In this document: positions 8,388 through 16,033 of the stretch, in pieces | Position numbering within the stretch: the stretch's first letter is position 1 | How the letters are laid out: every line of letters starts with the position of its first letter | Origin: Sporosalibacterium faouarense | GTDB taxonomy: Bacteria > Bacillota > Clostridia > Tissierellales > VENL01 | DNA: 64,000 bases | Assembly: GCF_016765695.1 (NCBI RefSeq) | Contig: NZ_JAETGO010000083.1 | Location: 1 to 64,000, forward strand | Direction of reading: 5' to 3' | The notes under the pieces: generated by a model | The model's database searches: none | What the model saw: only the letters and a program-made list of their open reading frames with translations | Told to the model about the DNA's origin: nothing | Program-made: the position numbers and the translations under genes

Positions 8388-8483
8388 TCTATGTTTAACC
8401 ACCACATCATCATAAGTAGAATCAGTTGAAATATATAGGTCAATAATAATTTGTTTAAATTCTTGATGATACCTATTACTATT
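8388..8483 (-). pseudogene. N-terminal-side fragment of the IS-split gene
   Basis: Minus-strand frame of 32 codons (NSNRYHQEFKQIIIDLYISTDSTYDD...) directly abutting the right copy of the target duplication and joining in frame with the fragment at 7038-7235. Upstream, an ATG at 8498 is in the same frame but separated by a TAA at 8484-8486, so the gene had either a further nonsense mutation or another start. No good ribosome site is visible. Confidence 0.55.
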
Positions 8484-8554
8484 TTAATTTTTACTCATAA
8501 TGACACATACTTTCAAATATTACTATATCTTACTTTTTGCGTTTAGCTTTTATA

Positions 8555-8767
8555 CTAATATCCCTCTTTTTTAATTGTTTTTATTATTAGATAAGTACAA
8601 ACTCCCATTATACTTGCTAAATAATAGATACTATAGATTATCATACTATAGTAACTAAATTCAGCAGGCTCACTAGCCCCTAAGACCATAGCTACAATGG
8701 TAGTTATAATGACACCTAACAAGTATATCCCAATAAACAACAATATAAGCTTTATTAATTTTGGCAT
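8555..8767 (-). CDS. Small membrane protein, two helices
   Basis: 70 residues, start supported by AGGAGG. Two predicted membrane helices (IKLILLFIGIYLLGVIITTIV and SYYSMIIYSIYYLASIMGVCTY) separated by a short GASEPAEF loop, with Lys-rich ends. The family is not recognised. It lies between the split gene and a secreted protein, in a cluster downstream of the RNPP-type regulator. Small membrane proteins beside secreted peptides are often immunity or transport helpers; that reading is only suggestive here. Confidence 0.65.
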   Translation of the reverse strand: MPKLIKLILLFIGIYLLGVIITTIVAMVLGASEPAEFSYYSMIIYSIYYLASIMGVCTYLIIKTIKKEGY

Positions 8768-8876
8768 ATCAATTCCTCCTAGTGTTACTTTTAATATTTA
8801 TATATGCAATAGCTTTAATGCTAATTACATTTTATATTATTAAAATAATTTCAGCACTATATTAATACTAATTATT

Positions 8877-8918
8877 GAAATCTCAACAAATTTTTAATTA
8901 AAAATTTGTTGAGATTTC
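8877..8918. terminator. Perfect 21-bp palindromic terminator
   Basis: Two 21-base arms (8877-8897 and 8898-8918) with no mismatch, A/T-rich towards the centre. It lies 88 bases past the stop of the secreted protein at 9006-10022 and before the small membrane protein, so it probably separates their transcripts, in either direction. Confidence 0.7.
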
Positions 8919-9005
8919 TTGCCAATTACTATATATTACTATAGTAAAAACTGTAAGTAATGAACTAGTGAAATCATAAAATTAGTAATAATAATTATAC
9001 TATTT

Positions 9006-10022
9006 TTAATAAGTTAATATATCATTTAACCAAATTTGTGTTGACTTCTTTATAGTTCCTGAGAATGTAGGAGTAAATGTAATTGAGCCTTTTCCAATAG
9101 CAACTGAAATACCACCAACTATTTGTTTATGACCGTATTGCCCTATTATAGTAAATTTTGCACCTTCTGGTACTGCTGATTTTGCATTCCCGACCTTTTC
9201 CCAAATTCTCCCATTAGCTGATACATCATTCATTTTTGGATCCCAATTTCCTGAGACACCATAAAGATTCCATTCAGTTGAATATAATTCCGTATGCCAT
9301 CCTTGATTAGCAGGTGTATAATGGTCCACATAAAATCCTTTATCTATATAGTTATCAAAGTAACCAGCTGTATGAGATATTCCTAAACCATCTGTTAATG
9401 TGTAGTTTGGCATTACAGTCCAATTAAAATTAAAGCCTAAAATTTTATTACATTCTGATGAAGTTGAAACATCACTTACATCTAGTGATGTTTCAAGTAT
9501 ACCCGTATCTAGGTAATCTGTAGCTTCAAAATCTGCACTACTAGTAGATACCTTTTCTTCTTCTGTTTTTACTACAATAGAAGAGTCAAAGTTAGTTAAA
9601 TAATCTATACCATTATTATTAATATAATTTAACAGATCTTCCTTTTTATTAAACTTTTTCAAGTTATCATACTCTGATTTAGTTAATTTGATAACCTTAG
9701 TTTCTTGAACTATAGTATTGGTATCTTGAACTTTAAAAGATGAATCTTTTGCTTTTTCACTTGTAACAAAAAGGTCATATGATTGGCTATACTTAAGCAA
9801 TACTCCATTATTTTTTATAATATCTTTCAGTTCTTTTTCAGTTAAAAAACTCAGTAGAGTTTTATTATAACCTGCTTTTTCCAACTGATTACTGTAGACT
9901 TTAAGGATTGAATCTTTGCTCATACTATCGATGTCTTCCACTGTTTTAGACTCGGCAAAACTTGTAATGGTTACTGATACAAATAGAATTGTGATAAACA
10001 TAAAAACAAATAACTTTTTCAT
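9006..10022 (-). CDS. Secreted protein of unknown function with beta-rich C-terminal domain
   Basis: About 338 residues. An ATG five codons earlier overlaps the ribosome site (GAGGAGCGAT), so I start at ATG 10022, giving MKKLFVFMFITILFVSVTITSFAES, a classical signal peptide. Residues 28-110 are charged and helical; about 110-175 holds a linker rich in Ser, Thr and Val. The C-terminal 160 residues (from NKILGFNFNWTVMPNYTL) are rich in Trp, Tyr, Gly and Asn, suggesting a compact extracellular beta domain. No metal or catalytic motif stands out. A geobacillin-26-like secreted toxin came to mind from the general layout, but I cannot support it. Neighbour of the quorum-sensing pair at 10289-11755, possibly controlled by it. 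Confidence 0.75.
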   Translation of the reverse strand: MKKLFVFMFITILFVSVTITSFAESKTVEDIDSMSKDSILKVYSNQLEKAGYNKTLLSFLTEKELKDIIKNNGVLLKYSQSYDLFVTSEKAKDSSFKVQDTNTIVQETKVIKLTKSEYDNLKKFNKKEDLLNYINNNGIDYLTNFDSSIVVKTEEEKVSTSSADFEATDYLDTGILETSLDVSDVSTSSECNKILGFNFNWTVMPNYTLTDGLGISHTAGYFDNYIDKGFYVDHYTPANQGWHTELYSTEWNLYGVSGNWDPKMNDVSANGRIWEKVGNAKSAVPEGAKFTIIGQYGHKQIVGGISVAIGKGSITFTPTFSGTIKKSTQIWLNDILTY

Positions 10023-10151
10023 AATATCGCTCCTCATATAATATTAATTCCTAAACTATTAAACCTAATAGTTTTTTAGTTGATAAAATACTTATACTAT
10101 ACATTGAAAAATGTTATAATAACATTGTAAATTAAATATAGTCTTTTAACT

Positions 10152-10223
10152 CTACTCGACTTGCTGGCCGGCAATCATTTGAGTTTTAAGGCTATTTTTA
10201 TTTGGGTCTTTATTTCTGAACAT
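10152..10223 (-). CDS. 23-residue peptide with a strong ribosome site
   Basis: ATG at 10223 is preceded by AAGGAGGTGAGACT, one of the best ribosome sites in the window, and the frame ends at TAG 10152-10154. The product (MFRNKDPNKN... ending AGQQVE) is hydrophilic and has no signal peptide. It sits 66 bases downstream of the secreted propeptide gene of the RNPP pair and before the secreted protein at 9006. It could be a second signalling peptide, a leader peptide or a small toxin/immunity factor. The start signal is the main evidence that it is translated. Confidence 0.5.
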   Translation of the reverse strand: MFRNKDPNKNSLKTQMIAGQQVE

Positions 10224-10288
10224 AGTCTCACCTCCTTAAAATACTTTTTATAACAATGTTCCATATTTACATATTAGATAGAATGTTT

Positions 10289-10453
10289 CTATCCCCTTAT
10301 ACCTCCATCATCATCACTATTTGTATGCATTTCTATATCATATCCATTTTGTATGTCCCCTGCATCCATTTTGTTTTCACTATGATTTTCTATTCCCATA
10401 GAGATGTTAGATGTTAATCCCAACATAATAATAAAAGCTATTAATTTTTTCAT
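10289..10453 (-). CDS. Small secreted propeptide, putative signal of the RNPP regulator
   Basis: 54 residues, ATG at 10453 with AAGGAGG upstream, beginning 15 bases after the stop of the HTH-TPR regulator. The N-terminus MKKLIAFIIMLGLTSNISMG is a signal peptide; the rest is short and hydrophilic with an Asp/Gly-rich tail (SDDDGGIRG). This matches the layout of Phr, PapR and NprX propeptides, which are exported, cut, and re-imported by oligopeptide permeases to bind their TPR regulator. The mature peptide would come from the C-terminal half. Function is inferred from position and architecture, because these peptides show no sequence similarity between systems. Confidence 0.7.
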   Translation of the reverse strand: MKKLIAFIIMLGLTSNISMGIENHSENKMDAGDIQNGYDIEMHTNSDDDGGIRG

Positions 10454-10468
10454 ATTAATTAATCCTCC

Positions 10469-11755
10469 TTATTTTATATTTAATTCATATCCTTTATTGA
10501 AAGCTTGTAACGACTCTTTCTCTTTACCCACCTTCATTAGTAGATTGCCTTTTTTTAAATAAACATCTACTAAATCTTTTTTTCTCTGAGTACTTTTCAA
10601 TACATCAATTAGGCTTGGAAACTTCTCTAAAGCACTTTTATCATCTTCTTTCTTTATGTAGTAATCAATATATAAGTTTAAACCCTCAATTATGTACTTC
10701 TTTAATCCTTTTATCTTACTAAATTCTAGTGCTTCTTCAAGCACTTCTAACGCCTTACTTTCTTCATCTACAAGTAAATAATATTTATGCAATTCATATA
10801 ATGTAGAAGGAAGATCTTCAGGATTATAACTTACTTTTAACTGCTTGGCTTCTAGTAAATGTTCATATGCCTTATCAAGTTGGTCTGTCTTTAAATATAT
10901 ATACCCAAGATTATTTTCTATCTGAGCTTTTATAGTAGGTTGATATTCGTTATCTAGTACATTATTAGATTCTCTTAAAATACACAGAGCATCTTCATAT
11001 TTATTTGCTCTTATTAGAGTAGATGAAAACTTAATAAGACTCTTTGCATATCTTTCTTTATCGGAAACTTCCTTATCTATTTTACATACTTCATCAGCAT
11101 ACCTTATAGCTAAATCAGAATTCTTCATATCATTATGACATGCTGCTAAATTAAAATATATATTACTTTTTAGTTTTAAATCCTCTACATCTAATTTGCC
11201 ATAGAAAGACAATGCTCTTTGATAATTATTTAACGAAATTTCATACAACCCTTTTCGGTAATATACATTACCTAACTTCACTAGACTTATAGATAATTTC
11301 CTATAGTCTTTAATTTCATAAAAATAAAGTATAGCTGAGTCTATGTATTTCTGGGCCTTATCAAATTTTTTAATTGAAAGATATGTTTGTCCGAGTATTA
11401 AATTTGTTTGGCCAAGCATTTCAATCAAATTATATTCATCTGCATATCTAAATATATTCTCACTAAGCTCCAATACACGTTCAAGATTTAGTAATACTGC
11501 TTGACTTTTCATTTCTTCTATCCATAGCTTACAATATCTCTCTACTTGTTGCAGTTCAGTCTCTAATAAGTACTCTAAATTAATATCAAGCTTCTCCGCT
11601 AAATACTCTAATAATTTCAAATTGGGACTTCTTTTATTATTCTCAACTAAACTCAAATGTGCTTTAGACACAAAATCTCCAGCTAGCTCCCTTAAAGACA
11701 TCTCTTTTCCTTGTCTTAATTGCTTTACCTTCTCACCTAAACTTAAAACTACCAT
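10469..11755 (-). CDS. RNPP-type HTH-TPR transcriptional regulator
   Basis: 428 residues. Residues 5-62 form an XRE helix-turn-helix (LGEKVKQLRQGKEMSLRELAGDFVSKAHLSLVE...), the remainder a continuous array of tetratricopeptide repeats (LGQTYLSIKKFDKAQKYI, LGNVYYRKGLYEISLNNY, LGYIYLKTDQLDKAYEHL, KGNLLMKVGKEKESLQAF). This is the layout of PlcR, NprR and AimR-like quorum regulators, in which the TPR part binds a short imported peptide. A GGTGG ribosome site precedes the ATG. The small secreted propeptide gene starts 15 bases after its stop, as in known receptor-peptide pairs. Likely targets are itself and the small secreted and membrane genes downstream. Rap phosphatases lack the HTH, so this is a DNA-binding member. 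Confidence 0.85.
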   Translation of the reverse strand: MVVLSLGEKVKQLRQGKEMSLRELAGDFVSKAHLSLVENNKRSPNLKLLEYLAEKLDINLEYLLETELQQVERYCKLWIEEMKSQAVLLNLERVLELSENIFRYADEYNLIEMLGQTNLILGQTYLSIKKFDKAQKYIDSAILYFYEIKDYRKLSISLVKLGNVYYRKGLYEISLNNYQRALSFYGKLDVEDLKLKSNIYFNLAACHNDMKNSDLAIRYADEVCKIDKEVSDKERYAKSLIKFSSTLIRANKYEDALCILRESNNVLDNEYQPTIKAQIENNLGYIYLKTDQLDKAYEHLLEAKQLKVSYNPEDLPSTLYELHKYYLLVDEESKALEVLEEALEFSKIKGLKKYIIEGLNLYIDYYIKKEDDKSALEKFPSLIDVLKSTQRKKDLVDVYLKKGNLLMKVGKEKESLQAFNKGYELNIK

Positions 11756-12132
11756 GTATCCACCAACCCATTGTTTCCATTTTTGTTTATTTATAGTATT
11801 TCTTTTGTTAACTAAATTGTATCATGCCTTATAAAAAAGTAAATAGGTTTATTTTGTCTATTATTGTCGAATCCAAAGCATTTATCGTACTCCTTGGCTT
11901 AATATCAATGATTATGCAACCTAAATCTTCTATATGTTACTTTAGTACTACATTTTCAAGTCCATTTTTTTAGTTTACAATATTTTTTTCACAAATTTGA
12001 TATTTTACTAACTAGAGAGTATCATTGTGAATTCATAGATTGTTTGAACACTAAAAAATATGTACTGCATAACCTCAAAAACTGTCTAATTTAATGTCGA
12101 TAATTCACTATTATTTTATTGAAGTGCTCATT
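11756..12132. other. Intergenic region with decayed repeats
   Basis: About 375 bases upstream of the RNPP regulator. It contains a copy of a diverged repeat (11866-11955) also found at 14434-14523, and near 12060-12105 a 40-base stretch that closely resembles the 3' end of OrfB of the IS at 7236-8382 (CTCAAAAACTGTCTAATT against CTTAAAAAACTGTCTAATT), so a second, almost vanished IS3 copy ended here. Promoter elements for the regulator must also lie here but none is clear. Confidence 0.5.
11866..11955. repeat. Diverged intergenic repeat, copy 1
   Basis: Roughly 75% alike by eye to 14434-14523 over its core: TATCAAT, then TAAATCTTCTATATGTTAC, then GTACTACATTTT in the same order and spacing. Both copies lie in intergenic DNA. 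Could be a relic of a mobile element end or of a small RNA or regulatory cassette. Confidence 0.5.
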
Positions 12133-12579
12133 TTAATTATGTCCATCAACTTCCATAAGAGATTTTATATCTTCTAAATTAAATTTATAATTAATGAATT
12201 TATAGTAATAATGTTTTTTGCCTTCACTATCATATAAATAAACGTAATTATCACCTCTTATTTCTAACATTATAGCGCCATAAAAAGTAAAAATAGGATT
12301 TGCCCGACCTAAATCAGAATGAAAATTAGATATAATCCTTCTTATGTTTTTTTTAGATAGAAATTCGTAAATATTCTCTATATCTCTATTCTCCTCTACT
12401 TCTATGGTTTCCTTTTCTCCAGTAACAGCATCATACTTTATAATACTTAGACTTGGAAATTCTTTAATTGAACTTTTGCTTTGCATCTCATTTTTTAATG
12501 TTGTTGGTAAGTGAATATATAAAGTACTTATTAAAACAACAAAGCATATTAGAATTGCAAAAACATATCTTTTCTTCAT
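12133..12579 (-). CDS. Membrane-anchored protein of unknown function
   Basis: 148 residues. MKKRYVFAILICFVVLISTLYI is an uncleaved signal anchor; the remaining 125 residues face outwards. ATG preceded by AAAGGGGAAG. The middle contains a Glu/Lys-rich helix (SKKNIRRIISNFH) and a beta segment (IFTFYGAIMLEIRGDNYVYLYDSEGKKHYYYKF). No family recognised. It belongs to a row of four minus-strand genes (14272 to 12133) that all carry an N-terminal anchor or lipobox except one small overlapping frame, so they may act together at the cell surface. Confidence 0.65.
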   Translation of the reverse strand: MKKRYVFAILICFVVLISTLYIHLPTTLKNEMQSKSSIKEFPSLSIIKYDAVTGEKETIEVEENRDIENIYEFLSKKNIRRIISNFHSDLGRANPIFTFYGAIMLEIRGDNYVYLYDSEGKKHYYYKFINYKFNLEDIKSLMEVDGHN

Positions 12580-12722
12580 TTAAAACTTCCCCTTTTCCAA
12601 TTTCAATATTTCCTAAACTTATATCATATGTTTAAATATAACAGGTAATCTTTGTAATTTCAAAGACTACCTGCTACATTGATTTTACTCCTGACATTAG
12701 TTTTCTATATCTATCTCTTATT

Positions 12723-12844
12723 CTATTCATCTAGATAATCTATAACTGGGACAGTCCTCTCAATATATAGCCCATTATAGTAGTTATATTTGTAAGCATC
12801 ATAAGCTTTTGTTCTCATATAACTAGTGTCATAATAATGTTCAC
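12723..12844 (-). pseudogene. Coding remnant, Tyr-rich
   Basis: A minus-strand frame of about 40 codons (CEHYYDTSYMRTKAYDAYKYNYYNG... ending DYLDE and a TAG at 12723-12725) starts two bases after the stop of the gene at 12848-13486 and has no ribosome site. Codon use and composition look like real protein. It may be the end of a gene whose front was lost, or a frameshifted extension of the upstream gene. Confidence 0.35.
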
Positions 12845-12847
12845 AAA

Positions 12848-13486
12848 TTAATCATAGTAAAATGTTTCATACCCTAATGTTTCATATTTTGATTTTTCTA
12901 TAACTTGCTCCATCTCTTTAACAATTTTCTTCCATACATCATTATTAGAAGAAAGATAATTTCCCTTTAAAATGTAATTCTCATTATTTTGAATAATATC
13001 TTTATAATCACTGATGAGTTCTTTTATTTTTATTAGTACTTGATGTTCATTTTCTGTAAGTTCATAACCTTTATCACCTGCATCATAAGCTCTCTTATTT
13101 AGATATTGATAAAAATAGTAATAAATATTCAGATTAATATCTTTAGCAGTTGATTCGAAATTACTGTCATTTAATCTCTTATATAATAGTGCTAATTCAT
13201 TGTAATTAATAGAAAATTCTCTGTATCTTTCTATAATTTCATTTACATTAGCCTTTGTTATTTTTTTGTTTTCAATTATTTGTTCTAATAACTTTTCAGT
13301 ATCGTTTAAACCCGTTTTTATAAATCTCATTTTTTCATTTATACTCTTATCTATATATTTTTCATATTTAGACGCCTCAACACTAATATTAAAATATAAA
13401 TATGAAAGCAAAACTATAATAGTGGCTAATAATATTATTACTTTCATATGATTACTTAGCTTATTACTTTTATTATATTTATCCAT
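12848..13486 (-). CDS. Membrane-anchored helical protein of unknown function
   Basis: 212 residues with one membrane helix near the N-terminus (HMKVIILLATIIVLLSYLYFNI) and a long, charged, mostly helical outer part, likely a helical bundle. GGAGG lies at a good distance from the ATG. No motif identifies a family. The stop is followed at once by another coding-like stretch in a different frame, so the C-terminus may be shorter than in relatives. Operon-like spacing with the small frame at 13489-13659 and the lipoprotein at 13637-14272. Confidence 0.65.
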   Translation of the reverse strand: MDKYNKSNKLSNHMKVIILLATIIVLLSYLYFNISVEASKYEKYIDKSINEKMRFIKTGLNDTEKLLEQIIENKKITKANVNEIIERYREFSINYNELALLYKRLNDSNFESTAKDINLNIYYYFYQYLNKRAYDAGDKGYELTENEHQVLIKIKELISDYKDIIQNNENYILKGNYLSSNNDVWKKIVKEMEQVIEKSKYETLGYETFYYD

Positions 13487-13488
13487 AT

Positions 13489-13659
13489 CTATCCTCCAAG
13501 ATAATAGTTTAACTTATAACAAATGCACCTCTCAGACTCAACTCTTAAAATTGTATCAGTAGCAAATCCTATTCTCATACTAGAATTTTTAGAGTCTTCA
13601 AATTCAGGATTTATTTCACAAGGGATATGCTTTTTATCAATTTTTTTGCATATCCTCAT
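13489..13659 (-). CDS. Possible small overlapping gene, 56 residues
   Basis: ATG at 13659 lies inside the end of the lipoprotein gene in another frame; stop TAG at 13489-13491, three bases before the next gene's ATG. The product (MRICKKIDKKHIPCEINPEF...) has four Cys residues, including a CIC pair near the end. The snug fit between two genes supports it, but there is no clear ribosome site, and it could be a fragment of an older gene. Confidence 0.35.
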   Translation of the reverse strand: MRICKKIDKKHIPCEINPEFEDSKNSSMRIGFATDTILRVESERCICYKLNYYLGG

Positions 13660-14272
13660 TGAATTTTAACAATATTTGTTCTATATCATATCCGATTTCC
13701 CTTGTAATTTCATAATCAACAAGTTCCCTTGACGTTTGATGAATTGTTATTATCAAATTTTGATATGTAATTGTCATAAAATCACTTAATCTTTTTAAAT
13801 CTGAATCAATTAGATTATTATCATGACCTGGCATAAAGAAAACAACATCATTTCCTATGTTTGTTGATGTATACGCAATGTTAATAGAAATTAACATATC
13901 ATTATTATGACTTTTAAAGCAAAGTATATCTTGGGTTGTTTTCGAATCATTATCAGGTAATGTTATCCAGTCCCTTTTTCCAAAAGTATACTTCTTACCT
14001 AAGCCTACTGTCGTTTTGCCATCAGAACTATAGATCATATCACATTCATCTATCTTTAAATTATCTTTGATGAACATGACTATTTTTCTAAAGTCATTAT
14101 AAGTAAAAGTGGTTTCCTCAACATCATTGTTTACAGTATCTTCTTCAATATTATATTTGCTGTTATGTTCCTCGATATTGTTTGTGATATCTTTCTTTTT
14201 AGTATCATTGTTACATGATGTGATAAATACTACACTAAAGATTATCATGATAATTATGACTTTTTTACTCAT
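13637..14272 (-). CDS. Lipoprotein of unknown function
   Basis: 211 residues. The N-terminus MSKKVIIIMIIFSVVFITSC is a type II signal peptide with lipobox ITSC, so Cys20 should be lipidated and the protein held on the outer face of the membrane. A polar linker of Lys, Asn and Glu (about residues 21-55) leads to a globular domain of about 155 residues with beta-strands (MLISINIAYTST, DVVFFMPGHDNN). No family recognised. First gene of a short minus-strand cluster. The ATG is preceded by GGGGGAG (14279-14285). Confidence 0.7.
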   Translation of the reverse strand: MSKKVIIIMIIFSVVFITSCNNDTKKKDITNNIEEHNSKYNIEEDTVNNDVEETTFTYNDFRKIVMFIKDNLKIDECDMIYSSDGKTTVGLGKKYTFGKRDWITLPDNDSKTTQDILCFKSHNNDMLISINIAYTSTNIGNDVVFFMPGHDNNLIDSDLKRLSDFMTITYQNLIITIHQTSRELVDYEITREIGYDIEQILLKFNEDMQKN

Positions 14273-14433
14273 TACTTACTCCCCCCTTTCATATAAGTCA
14301 ATAGCTAGTAGTAAAAAATGGATATCTAAGCGATAACATTTTTTTCTTTTTTTTACATATATAATCAGTTTCATTAACTTAATTGTAACATATATTTACT
14401 AATTATAAATGAGCTTAATTTATATAGATTTTT

Positions 14434-14523
14434 CGACTTAAAAGCTTTTTTTATATTAAATGACTTGATATCAATAGTTCTTCATATTAAATCTTGTATA
14501 TGTTACTATGGTACTATATTTTT
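14434..14523. repeat. Diverged intergenic repeat, copy 2
   Basis: Second copy of the element seen at 11866-11955: TATCAAT, TAAATCTTGTATATGTTAC and GTACTATATTTT in the same order. It ends just before the Fur-type box of the S4 gene. Confidence 0.5.
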
Positions 14524-14529
14524 ATTCCC

Positions 14530-14548
14530 AATGATAATAATTATCATT
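14530..14548. promoter_or_regulatory. Perfect Fur-type 7-1-7 operator
   Basis: AATGATAAT-A-ATTATCATT is a perfect 19-base palindrome containing TGATAATNATTATCA, the classical 7-1-7 Fur box. It overlaps the -35 of the promoter that drives the S4 paralogue. Zur boxes in Bacillus differ (TCGTAATNATTACGA), but FUR-family sites are close enough that a zinc sensor cannot be excluded. Confidence 0.8.
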
Positions 14549-14575
14549 TACAACCAAGTGATCTTATGATAAAAT
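14547..14575 (+). promoter_or_regulatory. Sigma-A promoter of the S4 gene
   Basis: TTTACA (14547-14552), 17-base spacing, TAAAAT (14570-14575): five of six consensus matches in each hexamer. Its -35 overlaps the Fur-type palindrome, so repressor binding would block polymerase. The leader from about 14582 to 14641 may also hold an S4-binding autoregulatory structure, which I cannot prove. Confidence 0.7.
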
Positions 14576-14641
14576 TATTGATGGCGTATTCACAGGATAT
14601 AATACCGCGGCAAATATATTCTTGAGTATGGAGGTAATTAA

Positions 14642-15241
14642 ATGGCAAAAATGATGGAACCTAGATTTAAACAATCTAGACGTCTAGGATTAAACGTTTG
14701 TGGACATCCTAAAGCAATGAATAGGGCTGGAGCAGGAACAAGTAGAGCAGATAGAAAACTATCTGATTATGGCTCCCAGTTATTAGAGAAGCAAAGGTTA
14801 AGAGCATATTATGGAGTTATGGAAAAGCAGTTTAGAAGAAGATATGTAGATAGGGCTATGAAATCAGAAGGTATTACTGGTAATGTATTAGTCCAACTGC
14901 TTGAAAGAAGATTAGACAATATGGTTTATAGAATAGGATTTGCTTCTTCTATTCGTCAAGCAAGACAAATGGTAAACCATGGACACATATTAGTAAATGG
15001 TAAAAAGGTCGACAGACCTTCCTATGAAATAAATCTAAACGATACTATAACTATCAGAGAGAAATCTAGAAAGAACGATATGTTTGTAGATAATTTTGTT
15101 AATGGCTATAGTTTTGTATTAGATTATATTGAAAGAGATGTTGAGAATTTCTCAGGTAAGCTTGTTAAAATGCCAAGTAGAGAAAACATTCCTATAGATA
15201 TTAACGATCATCTAGTTGTAGAGTATTATTCAAGCATGTAA
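14642..15241 (+). CDS. rpsD: 30S ribosomal protein S4, zinc-ligand-free paralogue
   Basis: 199 residues. The N-terminal region ([16 protein letters not shown]...[28 protein letters not shown]) and the S4 RNA-binding domain ([42 protein letters not shown]) are unmistakable. S4 binds 16S rRNA early in small-subunit assembly. In zinc-binding S4s the N-terminus carries four Cys; here only one Cys remains, so this is a C-minus form. The gene stands alone, away from the usual rpsM-rpsK-rpsD-rpoA operon, behind a Fur/Zur-like box and before a terminator. That suggests a metal-stress replacement copy, though it could be the only S4 of the genome. AGGAGG-like site TGGAGG seven bases before the ATG. 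Confidence 0.93.
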   Translation: MAKMMEPRFKQSRRLGLNVCGHPKAMNRAGAGTSRADRKLSDYGSQLLEKQRLRAYYGVMEKQFRRRYVDRAMKSEGITGNVLVQLLERRLDNMVYRIGFASSIRQARQMVNHGHILVNGKKVDRPSYEINLNDTITIREKSRKNDMFVDNFVNGYSFVLDYIERDVENFSGKLVKMPSRENIPIDINDHLVVEYYSSM

Positions 15242-15292
15242 GTGAGAAGAACGTATACTTTTGTGCGGTTTCTTTATATAAATATATAAATG

Positions 15293-15329
15293 AAAATCCC
15301 CTTTCCAAATAATTTGGAAAGGGGATTTT
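15293..15329. terminator. Bidirectional terminator between S4 and the GNAT gene
   Basis: Perfect 18-bp stem (15293-15310 with 15312-15329), GC-rich core AATCCCC/GGGGATT, with T-tracts on both strands. It lies between converging genes and serves both. Confidence 0.9.
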
Positions 15330-15350
15330 ATTATTAAAACTCATAAATAT

Positions 15351-15860
15351 TTAATCAAAATATTCATTTTCTAGAATAGACATTATCATCATTGATCTAT
15401 ACTTATCTTCTACTCTTTTACATTCTCTCAGCATTCCTTCAACTGTAAATCCAGCTTTGATGTATAAATTTATAGCCTTGGTATTGTCTTCATATACATC
15501 TAACCATAATCTATGAGATTTAAGCTTTTCAAATGCAAGCTCCTTAATTAGATTTATACTTTCTTTTCCATATCCTTTTCCTTTCTGAACTATGGCTATT
15601 CGTCTAAACTCTGTGCTTTTATCCTCTCCTTTTAATCCTGCCAACAATACATATCCGATGATCTCTTTGGTATCTTTCCTTTTTATTACAATATGTAATT
15701 CATCCTCATTATTAATAGATTCCCTATGGCGCTCTTTAGACCATGAAAATATATATTTCTTATTATCTTCTAAACCCTCTATTTTCAGTACTTCATCTAA
15801 ATCATTATATCCTGTTTTATAAAAAAATAGTCTTTCTGACTCAATAATAGAGTTTCCCAA
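15351..15860 (-). CDS. GNAT family N-acetyltransferase (RimJ/RimL-like)
   Basis: 169 residues of GNAT fold. The acetyl-CoA pyrophosphate loop reads VQKGKGYGKESINLI (Q/RxxGxG/A), followed by the conserved HRLWLDVYEDNTKAINLYIKAGF, typical of RimJ/RimL- and SpeG-like proteins that acetylate ribosomal-protein N-termini, polyamines or antibiotics. The substrate cannot be told from sequence. Start is a TTG with GGGGGGA upstream. It ends at a shared bidirectional terminator with the S4 gene and looks monocistronic. Confidence 0.85.
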   Translation of the reverse strand: MGNSIIESERLFFYKTGYNDLDEVLKIEGLEDNKKYIFSWSKERHRESINNEDELHIVIKRKDTKEIIGYVLLAGLKGEDKSTEFRRIAIVQKGKGYGKESINLIKELAFEKLKSHRLWLDVYEDNTKAINLYIKAGFTVEGMLRECKRVEDKYRSMMIMSILENEYFD

Positions 15861-16033
15861 TAAAATCCCCCCTTATCATACAAAATGACAGCTACTCCTA
15901 TTAACATTATGCTCTATATTTATAATATAACATACACTATCTAATTTAAAGTTTTCTTATCCATAGAGGAAATTACATATTTATAAATTAAAGATATTTG
16001 ACAGAATTGAATCCTATATTAATATTTTTCTTC

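Noticed and set aside
9006-10022. Assignment to a bacteriocin family
   Set aside because: Only the general layout (signal peptide, Trp/Gly-rich C-terminus, nearby small membrane protein) supports it; no diagnostic motif.
14576-14641. T-box or other known riboswitch in the S4 leader
   Set aside because: None of the conserved T-box, SAM or similar motifs is present; an S4 autoregulatory structure is possible but not recognisable by eye.
15251-15292. Extra small gene after S4
   Set aside because: No ribosome site and too short; the stretch only leads to the terminator.
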